From the NCBI GenBank assembly GCA_037976565.1, contig CP137666.1, positions 50,743,271 through 50,807,270 of the forward strand: a stretch of 64,000 nt of DNA, in the 5' to 3' direction. Shown here piece by piece: positions 53,101 to 63,876 of this stretch. The DNA comes from Mesocentrotus franciscanus. Taxonomy: Eukaryota > Echinodermata > Echinoidea > Camarodonta > Strongylocentrotidae. The notes beneath the pieces were generated by a model that saw only the letters and a program-made list of their open reading frames with translations, searched no databases and was not told where the DNA came from. Each line of letters opens with the position of its first letter. The first letter of the stretch is position 1. The translations under genes were made by a program, and so were the position numbers.

Positions 53101-56100
53101 AAGAGTATCGCGCTTTTCACTGCATGTATCCATTGTTAACTTTCATGCGCAATAATTGTAAGGGAAAACAAAATCCTTAATTTGAAGATTGAATGGTATG
53201 TCAATATTAACACAGTAGCTTAAATAACACTTTATTACACTTCAAGCTTGGAACCAGGACCCATGCAATAAATATGAAGTCATAAAATCCCAGGCTCTTT
53301 ATAAGTCAGCCTTGGCCCCAATAGTCAAATAATAGTACATTCAGAAAACATTGTCCCATTCATCATGATATTAGCATATATTAAAAATTATGTGTATCAG
53401 ATAATCAGATATGAAATAAGTTGATGCAAATATCTCGCTGTTTGTAGATTCATTGTTTTATCAGGTTTGCAGGTAATTCCTTAAAAAATTGAATTAATTT
53501 TAGACAATACTCCACAATATGCATTGTAAACTGATTTATATGATATATATGTCTACAAACAGAATATTGATGTGTTACATTGCATTGTAAATTGATCTAT
53601 ATGTTTATAAACTGAATATTGATGTACATCAATGGAGTTTAATAAATACAATACATACAATACAATAATACATGTCTTAACAGTTGATTTGATTTTCTGA
53701 AGTCAAATATCATAAGTTGTAATCTCAACAGGAAATTGATGGACAGGCATATCATTCAAATTCATTTGGTTATATGGGCTCCACGCTTACTTTTTAAGAA
53801 GGGGATTTGGAATGAACTTTTTAGAGTGTGTAGTCATGAGCGGTATGTTCAAAATTTGACATTTTGGAGGTCCAGACTTAATGTTAGGCACTGTGTTTAG
53901 CCGTATGCATTCCTTACTTAGTCAAGTACCCCATGATTATACAACTTGTAATTCTATCATTGAAATATTAGAAATTGGTAGGAAGAACTTGATGAATTGT
54001 AATAACGTCAACAAATTATTTGATACAATAAAGGATGATACCATTCAACCACTTTTAAATCATATCAGCAATCATCTGTATCAAAGTATAGTAAGATTCA
54101 TGAATGTAATCAATCAACCGCTCTTCCGCACATCTAGCCAACACAATGAAGCCCTCAGGCATGGATACTTCTTTTTATGTAATAAAAACGCCTATTTTGC
54201 AGACAAGCTGTCTGCAATATAGAGAAAGTCAATAAAAAAAATAACAAAAACATGGCCTTTTATAACAAAAAGATGGTCACAAGCATTTAATGAGTATGGA
54301 TGTATGAATGTGGAGGTAAATTTGAATTGTAGGCCTCTGTTTGATTTGATGAGCTTAATTTCACTTTTGATTGACTAGCCTATTGTATTTTCTTTGATGA
54401 TTTTGCTGACAGCTAGTTGTTATTATACTAGTTTGACCATTTTGATTCGGTTGAAAGATTATTGACATGCCCACGCAACTCACAAACAGTGCTTATTTCA
54501 ACAGAGGTTTAAAGGATATGCCATGAAGTTCAGGTTTTTGTGGTTTTTTGCCTGTTAGGTCAAAATGAATATCAGAATTGTAGCTTTCATCATACCAATT
54601 TTTAGCTAATGGTTAATTCCTTGAAAACATCTACATGTACATGAGTTTAGTCAATCACTGATGAAACCATGAAGTTGAAATGTGTTGTGGCTCTCTGCCA
54701 GTAAGGTTACAATTTATTTTCAGACTTGCAATTTACATCAGAAAGGGCTGAGTGAAAACAGTTCAGTGTCGATTTAAGTGTGTTTAGGAGCATACCGGTA
54801 ATTGTTTATGATTTACATACCCTCTATTAAAGAGAAGGTTGAGTTCTGGGAAGAGGTGAAAAATAATTTGTGAGCGTTATCATGCATGCAAGTGTGGAAG
54901 AACATCAGATAAAAATGTCCCCTGAAATGCATGGTTCTTCAAATGTTTGCATATATTCTAAATATTGCATGTAACAACATGAAAATCAGGACAGATTTTT
55001 ATGCCCCGTATACATCTTTCTGTGTACAGTGCTTGTAACTTTACCAAGACTGGGCCAAATTTCTTATCACTTTAATGATTCCAGAACCTTGCAGTACACA
55101 CCAATACTTATATGCTAGATGATCAATCCTTTCTGATCGATTCCACACCCTTTCTTTCACAATGCAATTGCATGACCATTGACCAGAACTCAACTTTATC
55201 TTTAAACAGAAGAATTTTAAAAACTGTCTTGTAATTTTAACACTATAAAACTTCTCATGTTATCTCTACACTATTTTCTTCTCTGTTTTGAATACTAAAC
55301 AGATATTATTTGTGCAGCCGAAAGGGGATTTGGACAAACTTTTGGACCAGCATAATCTTTCTAAAGGATGTGTAAAATGCTTGACAAAGTAGTAAGTATT
55401 GTTTATGAAATGAATTTGTCTAAATGTGTGATGATGAATCATAAAGCACATTTATGATAAACATCACAACATTTTTAGAATGTGCATTTCGCAGTGCTTT
55501 CTAGTTAGGGCAGTTTTCCAAAGGCTCTTTGAATTGTGAAAAGAAATTGAGATCAAATAAATTTGCAATGTTCATGCTTGTTTATAGATTAAAAAATATT
55601 TCATAATGAAACTCTCTAAATTTTTTTCCAAATTGGGAATTTTCAAAAGATATTATATTCAACTGTTTATATGAATGAAAGCCTGCCCTTTGGGCAAGGG
55701 TAAAATCAAGATAACATTCATATAACTGAGAAGGGATTATTTTCTTATAATCACAATTTTATTTGAAGTGCATTATATCATTTATTCAGGTGTGCTGTGG
55801 TATAGTACAATAGAGAACCATCGCAGGCCTGCGCTCCAAGTCATTTTTAGAACCATTGTTCAATTTAAAGCACAAATTTTGGGCTTTTGAATAGGGATTG
55901 GCATTAAAATTACCGATTAAAGAGTGTGGACTCACTGTCTCAGAAATAATAGGAAATCCTGGAAAAAAATTAAGTTGGTATTTGGTAATTATAAGATACT
56001 ATGCATTAGTTTCATGCCGCTTTTGTTCACAAATTCATTATTTATTGACTTTATGCTCCTATTATTATGTAGACTTGGGGCAGATCCTGGCAGTTCTCAG

Positions 56101-59100
56101 GAATCTGCCCCCTTCTGCTTGTCAGAGATTTTTTGAGAATACCCTCTATTGTAAAGTATTGGAGCTATCCTTAACACTTAGGAGTTGTGAAAGGTGTACC
56201 ATCCTTTAATTCTGTATTACTGTACAGCCAGTTTCTGATGCCTGGTCTCATCGATACCCACATCCACGCCCCCCAGTCCGTCTACGCCGGCACCGCCCTG
56301 GACCTTCCGTTACTTGATTGGCTCAACCGTTACACCTATCCAACGGAAGCCAAGTTCAGTGATCTTGACTTTGCTACTCATGTCTACAAGAAAGTAGTGG
56401 TGAGTATGTGTAGTTAGTTGTCTCTCTTGACCTGGGTGAAGAAAAATAATCTTGTTGAATTCATTCTGTAAAAGTAAAAGACACTGTACGTTGCCAGCAG
56501 TGTGCACAGATATTAACTTTTACAAATTGTAAGTGACGACCATTTTTGCTGAAATAAATGTCCATGTATTGCAAAAATGCTGTGTTCTGTCAGTCAGGGT
56601 TTAAGCGTTTTATGGCATGAAACTGTCATTAATCTGAACCACTTTGAAATTTGCAAAAGTTACATGCTTGCAGGAGCTTCTGGTTTTACAGTACGAAACT
56701 GTATTGCATAGTTCTAGGGATAGTGCCCAGCCAGCTCATAGGTCACAAGGGCTCGAGTAATATGAATCATTGACATTGTACTGCTGCAATACCACACACA
56801 TTGCCGTATTCGTGAACTTTATACTATAAATCATTATGTCATGGTACATTAATTGCCGGTATATTCCAAATCAATGCTTTTATGATTTGTTAATGCTTAG
56901 TGGACTGTGTGACTCTGTATGACTCTGAACACGCCTGCATTGCCTGCATTGCCTGAGGGGATGTATAAACTCTACCTCTTTATTGGTCACAAGATTTTAT
57001 CTTCATTGTTAAAATAGGTTCTGATTTTTTGAAATGAGAATGATGCATGCCCCGCTCATCTACCGTTGTTTTCATTGCTCAATATTTGCTACAGAGTAGA
57101 ATGCAGAAAATGGGAACAAGTATACATCTTTTGTGTGAAACAACACTAAGCCATGAAAATATACTGGAGGTTCAAACTCCTCATCAGCAAGCAGTAGATA
57201 TGTAGAAGTGTAGAGGTGTCAAAGTCGAGTGGATTACATGTAAGCACTTGACTTAAAATGCAAAGGTCGTGGGTATGATCCCGGACACAGCACTGTCCTT
57301 TGTCAAGGCATTAATCTTCATTTGCCTCTCCATACCCAGGAGAGAAATAGGGGCCTGGTAGGTTAACGAAAGCCTTCGTGTTAGTAATTGCCATATGCCC
57401 CCACAGTGACCATGTGGTAGGAATACTCCCCAGGGAGTGGAGGTGGTGCACACTGTTGATGAATGAATGTGATGACTGGGGTAATAATATCTGTAAAGCG
57501 CTTAGAGATGGTAATTCGTATTAAGGGCTATATGTAAATCCAGATTATTATATTGTTATTATCAGTAGTATGTTATTTATTTGAAGGCAAATAACAGTGT
57601 ACATGTATATTGCAAACATAAAAATGCAGTTATTTGGGCTGCTTACCAGTATGGTTCCATATCAAGGATGCATACTAACCATTTTCTTGGATGTCCATAG
57701 CAAAATATCATGTTCAGTGTACACCAGACCCCTGTGAATATTTTGCCATTTTATAGGGGCCTTAATTCTAATTCGGGGGGGGGAGATGGGTCCAAGAGTA
57801 CTGAATCCCTGTTGTATCGAGTCCTGGCTACATAGTATGTCCAATTGTAAGAGCAGTGACAGTAGTTAAGGTCCTGAATTCAATTATTGGCTGATGCACA
57901 TGTGCCCTCTGACAAGGCATCCATCCTCAGTGATCCTGTCCTTTTGTTAGGACTTGAAGCAGTTTGTCCCCCGGTTGCATCCTATAAACATGTACTAGCT
58001 CTCCTTCAACCAAAACCAAACCAAACCATACATATGTACCCATCACAAGCTCTTGCCTTACATGGGATTCTGAGCCTTCTGTCCTGCATCATTTATCCCA
58101 TTGCTCTTGAACTACATACACTACATACATGTGAAAGCATTGTATGGCTTGAAGAAAATATGAATTGATTAGAATCGAACATTTGACTGTCAAAACAACC
58201 TTCTACTAAGTTCTACATGTACATTGTAGCTCCTCAAAGTGCCCTCTTGGTGTGCTAGCTATGTCTTTGTGTTTTGTTTTCCACAGAGGCGTACATTAAG
58301 ATGCGGTACAACGACAGCCACCTACTTTGCAACGATTCATAAGGAATCTTCTCTTAGGTTAGCAGAAATTGCAGGTGAGTTTGAGCGTTCATAGATGTTT
58401 TGTATTAGTAGTGAAAAAGACATTGGAATGAAATGTATTGAATATGGTATCATATTGTTCAACTTGTTTCAAAAGGTGCCTGTGACATTCTATCCTTGAT
58501 TTTCCATTATCTTTAATATAAAAATAATTCACTGATAAGACAATGAGTTAGGATTGTAATTTTTATATAAATATTTGTTAGTTCTGAGTACCGGAAGACA
58601 TCATCTACCAGAAATCCGGATTATTACATGTCATTCAATTATTTCAAGTATTCATTTTTTCCTTACATGTTACAGCTGACCTGGGTCAAAGGGCATTTGT
58701 TGGAAAAGTGAATGCAGACCAGAATTCTCCTCCAAATTACATAGAATCACTGGACCAGTCCTTAGCAGACACAGAATGGTAAGAACTACTGATTTAATCT
58801 AAAGTAACTATTATGTTAATATTCTGCGCAAAGAAAATACTGGTAATTGAAATGTCTAATTCCCAGTTTGTTGAGTGGTGTTTTTGTCATGAAGGACACA
58901 TGCATAAGTTGAAGGTTATGACCTTCAAATGGGAATTCTTAATTTTTTAGTTACATAGAATAATGGTAGGCGTGCAATATTTGTTAACAATTATAAATTC
59001 AAGGCTCTGCCTGCATCTTTCTCACTTTAGTTGTAGTCAAATAGTTATGCCCAAATTTACATGTACAGTTTCAGAAACTATTAATCTCTAAGGTGTGTGG

Positions 59101-62100
59101 AATGATGTGAGTCAATGCACTTTTGCTCTCAACAAAATATAATTACAGTCAAACCTGTCTATAGTGACCGCCCAAGGGAAACACAAAAAGTGGTCTTTGT
59201 AGACAGGTTCCTTTAGTACATGTTTCAATGAGAAACTATTTTGAAGGGAAACAAAAAATGTGGCCTTTGTAGACAGGTGGTCTTTGTAGACAGGTGGTCA
59301 CTAAAGCAGGTTTGACTGTATTTCTATGAACTATCCTGTGATTTTTTTAAAATCCAAAATTGATATTTAAAAAAATAAAGAAATAGCCACAGGGGCATTA
59401 ACTTTGTCTTAAAGTATGATATGAGTATATCCAAACAGATGATTTGTATTGCATTCTTGTATGATACCTCCTTTAAAAAAAAAAAAACACCTGCATATTG
59501 TCATTGTAATTATTTGTATGACATGATTCTTCTGATTAGGTTTATTGAGAAGATGAAAGACCTAGGCAACCCTCTTATCGCACCTGTCATCACGCCCCGC
59601 TTCGCTATCTCATGTACCAGGGAACTCATGACAGGTTTGGGAGAGCTTGCTAAAAAACACAATATACGTGTGCAGGTGAGAACCTATCAATGGTTGTACA
59701 GCACATTCTCCAGCGGCAATTGCTCAGCAGACAATTTCCTACTCTGGATGAATAACCAACCCTGGACCTAACTCTATATCGAACCCAAACAGGAACTGTA
59801 GACCTAAGCTTAGATCCAATTTCCAACCTAGCACCAACCTTATATCCATGACAAAATAAACCCTGGAGTGATTGTCGCTAGAGCAAATGTCAGATCACCC
59901 CTATTGTTCATTCGTTTATCAATTTAAGCCAACAAAACCTATTTATACAGTAGGCTTGCGGGTGCACCATGTGAGAGAGAGGGAGGATTGAGGAGTTCTG
60001 AAAAGAACTCTCGTAATCTTTCTTGAGGGTGTGTAGTCCAGAAAAGGACTGTTGGTGTAGTCTTGAAAAATACTGTTGGTTATCTTTCTTAGCTTATAGT
60101 TCTAAGGAGAAATTATAGCGCTTGGAGAGGATGAGTGGCGGGAGTGGCTCGACGTTTCGAACAGGTTGACTATCCGTCGTCGGGAGTGGGGAACAGCTGG
60201 CGTGCGTGAGCTTAAGTCACCGGGGTGCGGACGTGGGGGAAAATTACATGACCGTGTGAGCTTGGGTCATCTGGTAGTAGACATGGATGGTCTGCTTGGC
60301 CTCTGTTTGTCCGTCTGGGCTGGAGTCTCGGGTCAATGTTGTGGTGAACAAGACAAATGGGATGAATTTTCCATAATCTTATTTGAGGATTATTCAGATT
60401 GTATCAAAAGGAAAGTTGAACCTAGCCTTGAAGAGAAACGGGTATTTTGCGAAATGCAGAATGGGTTTAGAATAGTGGGAATTTCTTTCAATTATTTTTA
60501 TTGTGTAGAATGAAATGCTATGAGCTTTATAATGGCATTTGCTGACATTAAGCACACATCTTACTCTGTGACATGGATAACATTTCTCTGAGTGCGAGGG
60601 CACACAATCTACCAATTTAATTGTGGAGACATACAATTGCCCTCTAAATTTAAGAATTTTGATTATTAAACAACTCTGAGAAGAAAAATAAATCTTCTTT
60701 CACACTGTAATAATTCATAAAATTTTTTTAACTACAGTGCTACCTTTATTTGAGTGTGGATATTCTTTGGACATTTCCTCATGTGACAATTGCTCTGGGA
60801 TGTCTTTTGTCAAATATACACGGTAGGTTAGGGTTAGGGTTATGGTTGCAATAGGGATTTAGGTTAGGGTTAGGTATAGGTATAGTGTATGGATCAGGGT
60901 TGAAGTTAGGAATTCGGTTAGTGTAGTTATTTTACAGTGGAGAAATAGTTGCTAGAGCATACCACCTCATTGTCATTGTAAAGATCTAAGGTGATAACAA
61001 TGTACATGTATTATATCCTGATGTAAATGAAATTGCAAAAAATGTAATTACAAGTCATGATTATTGTATTAAGTCTCTAAAATCAGGTATTTGTAATACT
61101 AAAATATTTAATCAGTGTTTTCCATAAATCTCAACCATAAGCTTTATGTTACTTTAACATTTTTTGTCTCTTTTACTTATGTTTTTCTAGAGTCATATAT
61201 CCGAGAACAGAGCTGAGATCAAGTGTGTATTAGAGTCTTATCCTGATTGTAAAAACTACACAGATGTATATGACAAATGTGGACTCATGACTGACAAGGT
61301 AAATATATTTTCACTTTCTACTTTCTTGTTCTCTTTTGTCTAAATCCTTCTCCTTCTGTATGTTTGTTTATCCCTTTGGAGAACTACTAGAGTGATATGC
61401 TACCCACAAAATGATTGGGTTGTAGATTGTGATGACTTTAAATGACTATAAATCTCTTCAAATTCACAGTTGGATACTTGTACTCATGCTCCCTACCCTC
61501 ATACTGAGTAAGCATGGATGAAACTATTGCAAGATAGTAAAAGTGATGATCGGAGTATAGGTTTCATACATTTAGTATTGCAACGTCAGGTCAGTTTTTG
61601 TGGTGATTATGAGAGTAGCCTGGTTTAAGAAGCATGCATCCAATGAATTATTTTATTCATGATATCCTTTATCAGACTCTGATGGCCCACTGTATATACT
61701 TAGATGATGATGAAATCCAGACCTTCAAAGACAGAGGTTCAGCTATGTCACATTGTCCCTGCTCAAACTTCTCGTAAGTTGCTTTTTTTAATAAATTTCT
61801 TTGTATACCCCTTCCACAATCCAAACTCCTTTTTTGTGCATTAGATTAATGCCGTTAAAGGATTATATTGCATTTACAAAGTCTTAAAAGCCACATATTG
61901 TATTAGGAGCAAACTGATTACACAAGCACCTATTCACAACTTGGAGGAAGCGAGAGTAATTGTCATAACTGCACACACCCATAATCAACGAATGGTATTC
62001 AGGATACCATGATGGGACCTATGTTTGATTTTAAGCCACATAGTAGTTGGTGTCCATTTGTATTGCATCATAATTCGCTGACACCAGATTTGGTTTAATT

Positions 62101-63876
62101 ACCAATTAATGTATGCACAGGTCTCTCAGACAGCGAACCCGTTGTCCCACCAGAAAATACTCCAGCTTGCCTTCATATCTCAAGGGTGAGAGAAGTTTTA
62201 TCATTATGAGAATTCCTTATGGTGGTAATTGTTCAGAGCACAAAGCATTACACAAGACCTGATGGTCGTAAAAGTGAAGTTTACTCTTGGTGATTGACAA
62301 CACCTATTATCGAGTAAACACCTGAATAATGTCAAATTCCCAATGAGAACCCACTACTATGAGCCTCTAAAGGGGAATCCAACCCTTGTAATAAGTTCAT
62401 TTGTACGAGAACAGAAAACTAAGATAAACAGAATGGTGAAAGTTTGAAGTAAATCAGATCAGTAATAATTAAGAGAATAATGAATGTTTGAAATATGGGA
62501 TCACAAAATTTTGTGCGAATCTCAAATTGGCAATTTGGTCCGTGGATTGTGACGAAGACATTGACAACTCTCCAGTTTGTCATGTACAGAATTATCATTA
62601 ATTTCTGTTTTTCTCCCAAGTTCCTTCTTCCTTGGGGCACTACTCAAAATGTATCATGGATAGCATATTATTATAGTTCCTCTAAAGAGAGAAGACTCTC
62701 CTGAGTCAAACATTTTTTAAAAATTGAAATTTTAGTCATTTTATTTGTTGGAACAAAATGGGAAAGTTGTCCACTTCATCACAGAGATATTACCAACTCA
62801 ACCCATGGTGATTACAACTTTCAAAAATTCATAATTTTCTCATTTTTGGGGTCCGATTTAGAACTTTTACCAGTCTGCATTTATGAATTTTCTGCTTTCT
62901 TCTAGTAGTTTGCTATTAAAGTTGGATTTCCCTTTAAATGAAATTTGAACAAACAAGGAGCAAATAATACAGGGTCCATGTTTTATGTATTTATTGCTCA
63001 AACCTCAATTTACTCAAGAAATTGCTTTACACTAAATTAATAATAGAATGGTAATGTGAAAGACTAGACTTTAGATGGGAGAGGGGGGAGAGCAACGGAT
63101 GCGTACTTCAACTGAATTAATGGTTATTCATGCAGTAAATATGTACATGTAGCTAATAATAATGTAGTCAGATTGAGCAATAATGAGTGAGCTGCATGTG
63201 TGTGTGTGGGTGTATGTGTATTTTATAAGAATCAGTGATTACCAAATTGATAGCAAAAACCATACACTTCCTGTATCGGTATCCTATCTATCCTTCCATG
63301 CTGGAAAGGATATCTGTATAATCAATGATTGATGAGGTAATGTAGAACTTTTTTTTGTATAACCTCAATGATCCGATAAGGACGTACGTAAGGTAAATCC
63401 TTGATGGCTTGTAAATTATTTATCTAAACTAAGCGGTAGTGACATAAAAAACCACTCAACATAAGGAAAAGCCCTCATGTTTGACGATAAGCATTTATTT
63501 GCACATAAATCATATTTTCGTTGATCATTGACCCATTTATTCAAGAGTACTTTAACAATTTGCAGTGTAGCCTGTGTAGGTTGTTAAATATCAAATTGCA
63601 AAGATGTACATGTATATTATATTAAAACAGGTCAAGAAATAGCCCATTAGATTTATATGTTTGACTGACAGTATAAAATAATGTCACAAAAATTGTCAAC
63701 TTCAGTAGTCTTTGAACAACCTGCTTTGAGTTACATGTAAAACAATGTGGCAAATTTCCTCTTCAACAGTGACCATTTTTTGTCCAAATCTTTTCAATCT
63801 TCTATCAGGTTAAGGAGTGGTGTGATGGACTGTAGGAAGATGAAGGACAGTGGTGTCAAACTCGGGCTAGGAACAG
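47068..63876 (+). CDS. GDA: Guanine deaminase (9 exons in view, 3' end beyond window)
   Basis: Zinc-dependent cytosolic hydrolase that deaminates guanine to xanthine and ammonia in purine breakdown. Nine exons join in phase into about 330 codons; vertebrate GDA has about 454, so roughly a quarter is missing at the 3' end. Landmarks in order: VFCGTLIHSTKALPM (N-terminal beta-domain), MPGLIDTHIHAPQ with the HxH metal ligands, RRTLRCGTTTATYFATIH, AFVGKVNAD, PVITPRFAISC, SHISENRAEI with the third histidine ligand, TLMAHC with the fourth, and GVKLGLGT just before the expected D of GTDVAGG, which lies outside the window. One oddity: the usual HCPNSN reads HCPCSN here. Identity is confident from the motif order and the exon phases. 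Confidence 0.95.
47535..48556. mobile_element. hAT-like element with CAGGGAGATGAAAGG termini
   Basis: Element 47542-48549 (1,008 bp). Left CAGGGAGATGAAAGGAAGG and right CCTTCCTTTCATCTCCCTG are inverse complements, and GTTAGAC flanks both ends (47535-47541 and 48550-48556). CAGGG termini are typical of hAT elements, whose duplications are usually 8 bp; 7 bp are seen here. It is GC- and CpG-richer inside than the surrounding intron. No transposase recognised. Confidence 0.82.
47707..47895 (+). other. First-exon-like segment inside the hAT-like element
   Basis: TGCGCATGCGTC resembles an NRF1-type promoter site. About 25 bases later ATGGCGACTG (47743) opens a frame MATVCAPEIQSQSPAG..., continuing KDWEIESWGNNRLYLWSSCYG to a possible GGTAAAAG donor near 47890. 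It could be the remnant first exon of the element's own gene or a captured host first exon. No family recognised. Confidence 0.3.
49483..49880. repeat. Left outer tandem array, itself duplicated
   Basis: Eighteen copies of CACAAATGTAA in two successive blocks of 8 and 10 units that start GTTACACCCACAAATG (49483) and GTTACACCACAAATG (about 49666). The two blocks have the same order of spacer variants, so the block duplicated as a whole. Confidence 0.9.
49483..51810. mobile_element. 2.3 kb foldback element with tandem-repeat outer arms
   Basis: Begins TGTTACACCCACAAATG and ends CATTTGTGGGTGTAACA, exact inverse complements. Outer domain: tandem CCCACAAATGTAATAA units spaced 18-24 bp, 18 at left (49490-49880) and 9 at right (51610-51805). 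Inner domain: repeats of about 90-125 bp around ACCGGGTCTGGAGTAAAGAC, four inverted in the left arm (49900-50340) and nine in the right (50636-51600). A unique centre of about 285 bp (50345-50630) carries no recognisable gene. The architecture recalls the TU foldback transposons of sea urchins. Flanked by G-runs (GGGG), so any target duplication is ambiguous. Confidence 0.85.
53860..54222 (+). CDS. Open reading stretch of unknown origin in GDA intron 1
   Basis: About 121 codons open with ATG at 53881 (113 codons to TAG): MLGTVFSRMHSLLSQVPHDY, IIEILEIGRKNLMN, NNVNKLFDTIKDDTI, then HISNHLYQSIVRFMNVINQP. Composition looks protein-like and helical. No domain, no upstream promoter and no splice partners recognised. 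It may be a fragment of a mobile-element protein or chance in AT-rich DNA. Confidence 0.25.
   Translation, partial: HFGGPDLMLGTVFSRMHSLLSQVPHDYTTCNSIIEILEIGRKNLMNCNNVNKLFDTIKDDTIQPLLNHISNHLYQSIVRFMNVINQPLFRTSSQHNEALRHGYFFLCNKNAYFADKLSAI
55006..55205. mobile_element. Truncated copy of the 12227-12630 MITE
   Basis: Shares CATCTTTCTGTGTACAGTGC and TATGCTAGATGATCAA with 12450-12630 and ends in the same TTTATCTTTAA terminus. The other half of the element is missing. Confidence 0.8.
55303..55391 (+). CDS. GDA: GDA exon 2
   Basis: Acceptor ACTAAACAG, donor TA|GTAAGT, 89 nt, phase 0 to 2. Encodes ILFVQPKGDLDKLLDQHNLS, matching the region after the GDA N-terminal strand pair. Joining to exon 3 gives CLTKYQFLMPGL, in line with the vertebrate residues before MPGL. 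Confidence 0.88.
55392..56227 (+). other. GDA intron 2, no feature seen
   Basis: 836 bases without a recognisable element. Confidence 0.55.
56228..56399 (+). CDS. GDA: GDA exon 3: HxH metal-binding motif
   Basis: Acceptor CTGTACAG, donor GTG|GTGAGT, 172 nt, phase 2 to 0; phase decides this acceptor over a second CCAG four bases later. Encodes MPGLIDTHIHAPQSVYAG, with two zinc ligands in HIH, then LDLPLLDWLNRYTYPTEAKF, the most conserved GDA block in view. Confidence 0.97.
56400..58286 (+). other. GDA intron 3
   Basis: 1,887 bases containing one SINE (57211-57566); otherwise no feature seen. Confidence 0.6.
57211..57566 (+). mobile_element. tRNA-derived SINE
   Basis: The head holds an A-box-like GTCAAAGTCGAGTGG and a B-box-like GGGTATGATCCC about 50 bases later. 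The body has CATACCCAGGAGAG and GGCCTGGTAGG, and the tail AAAGCGCTTAGAG ... GGCTATATGTAAATCC with an ATTATT-rich end. A fragment of similar body and tail lies at 10052-10215. The layout matches SINEs common in echinoderm genomes. Confidence 0.75.
58287..58374 (+). CDS. GDA: GDA exon 4
   Basis: Acceptor TTCCACAG, donor CAG|GTGAGT, 88 nt, phase 0 to 1. RRTLRCGTTTATYFATIHKE matches the conserved GTTTA.YFATIH strand of the GDA barrel. Confidence 0.96.
58676..58778 (+). CDS. GDA: GDA exon 5
   Basis: Acceptor ATGTTACAG, donor TG|GTAAGA, 103 nt, phase 1 to 2. GQRAFVGKVNADQNSPPNY corresponds to the family GQRAFVGK.C.D.N..P.Y. Confidence 0.96.
59144..59320. mobile_element. TA-flanked MITE with CAGTCAAACC termini, inverted copy
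   Basis: TACAGTCAAACCTG to GTTTGACTGTA, 177 bp, matching 32168-32361 on the opposite strand. Lies in GDA intron 5. Confidence 0.85.
59540..59675 (+). CDS. GDA: GDA exon 6
   Basis: Acceptor TGATTAG, donor CAG|GTGAGA, 136 nt, phase 2 to 0. PLIAPVITPRFAISC is the family P.V.PRF..SC strand. Confidence 0.95.
59950..60360 (+). repeat. Dispersed repeat with GTCCAGAAAAGGACTG hairpins
   Basis: Starts ACAGTAGGCTTGCGGGTGCA, with AGTCC-GAAAA-GGACT type hairpins, then a GC-rich part containing GGCTCGACGTTTCGAACAG and CCGTCGTCGG. The first 120 bases match the split copy at 49449-51880. Function unknown; the GC-rich part is unlike neighbouring intron DNA. Confidence 0.6.
60824..60880 (+). repeat. Short interstitial TTAGGG-like tract
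   Basis: TTAGGGTTAGGGTTATGG and TTAGGTTAGGGTTAGG separated by about 15 bases; matches the metazoan telomere unit but is short and imperfect. Confidence 0.8.
61191..61298 (+). CDS. GDA: GDA exon 7: third histidine ligand
   Basis: Acceptor TTTTTCTAG, donor AAG|GTAAAT, 108 nt, phase 0 to 0. SHISENRAEIKCVLESYPD carries the S-H-x-S-E motif that supplies a zinc-binding histidine and the nearby glutamate. Confidence 0.96.
61299..61675 (+). other. GDA intron 7, no feature seen
   Basis: 377 bases without a recognisable element. Confidence 0.55.
61676..61773 (+). CDS. GDA: GDA exon 8: fourth histidine ligand
   Basis: Acceptor CTTTATCAG, donor TC|GTAAGT, 98 nt, phase 0 to 2. TLMAHCIYLDDDEIQTF supplies the histidine of AHC, and GSAMSHCPCSNFS aligns with the family HCPNSN motif, with cysteine in place of the first asparagine. 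Confidence 0.95.
61774..63808 (+). other. GDA intron 8
   Basis: 2,035 bases containing a TTAA-type element (62367-62938) and a short GT tract near 63198; otherwise nothing recognised. Confidence 0.6.
62367..62938. mobile_element. TTAA-type element (AAGGGAAATCC family), uninterrupted copy
   Basis: Left CTAAAGGGGAATCCAACCC and right GTTGGATTTCCCTTTAA form the inverted ends. It is the inverse-orientation relative of 31544-32487, without the 158-bp duplication or the nested insertion. Confidence 0.82.
63809..63876 (+). CDS. GDA: GDA exon 9 (last in view)
   Basis: Acceptor CTTCTATCAG, donor ACAG|GTAAGG, 68 nt, phase 2 to 1. LRSGVMDCRKMKDSGVKLGL then GT, matching the family stretch that leads to GTDVAGG. 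The catalytic aspartate is in the next, unseen exon. Confidence 0.93.

Larger units (their letters stand above)
47197..55302 (+). other. GDA intron 1 (8.1 kb)
   Basis: Mostly mobile-element DNA: a hAT-like element (47535-48556), a 2.3 kb foldback element inside an older repeat (49449-51880), an unassigned open reading stretch (53860-54222) and a truncated MITE (55006-55205). A short tandem pair lies at about 53520-53630. Confidence 0.7.

Noticed and set aside
60166..60513. 115-codon open frame in GDA intron 6
   Set aside because: It starts in a dispersed GC-rich repeat and continues into AT-rich intron with an abrupt change of composition. No domain or splice context.
60824..60880. TTAGGG tract as a chromosome end
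   Set aside because: Only a few imperfect units, inside a GDA intron with exons on both sides, so interstitial rather than telomeric.
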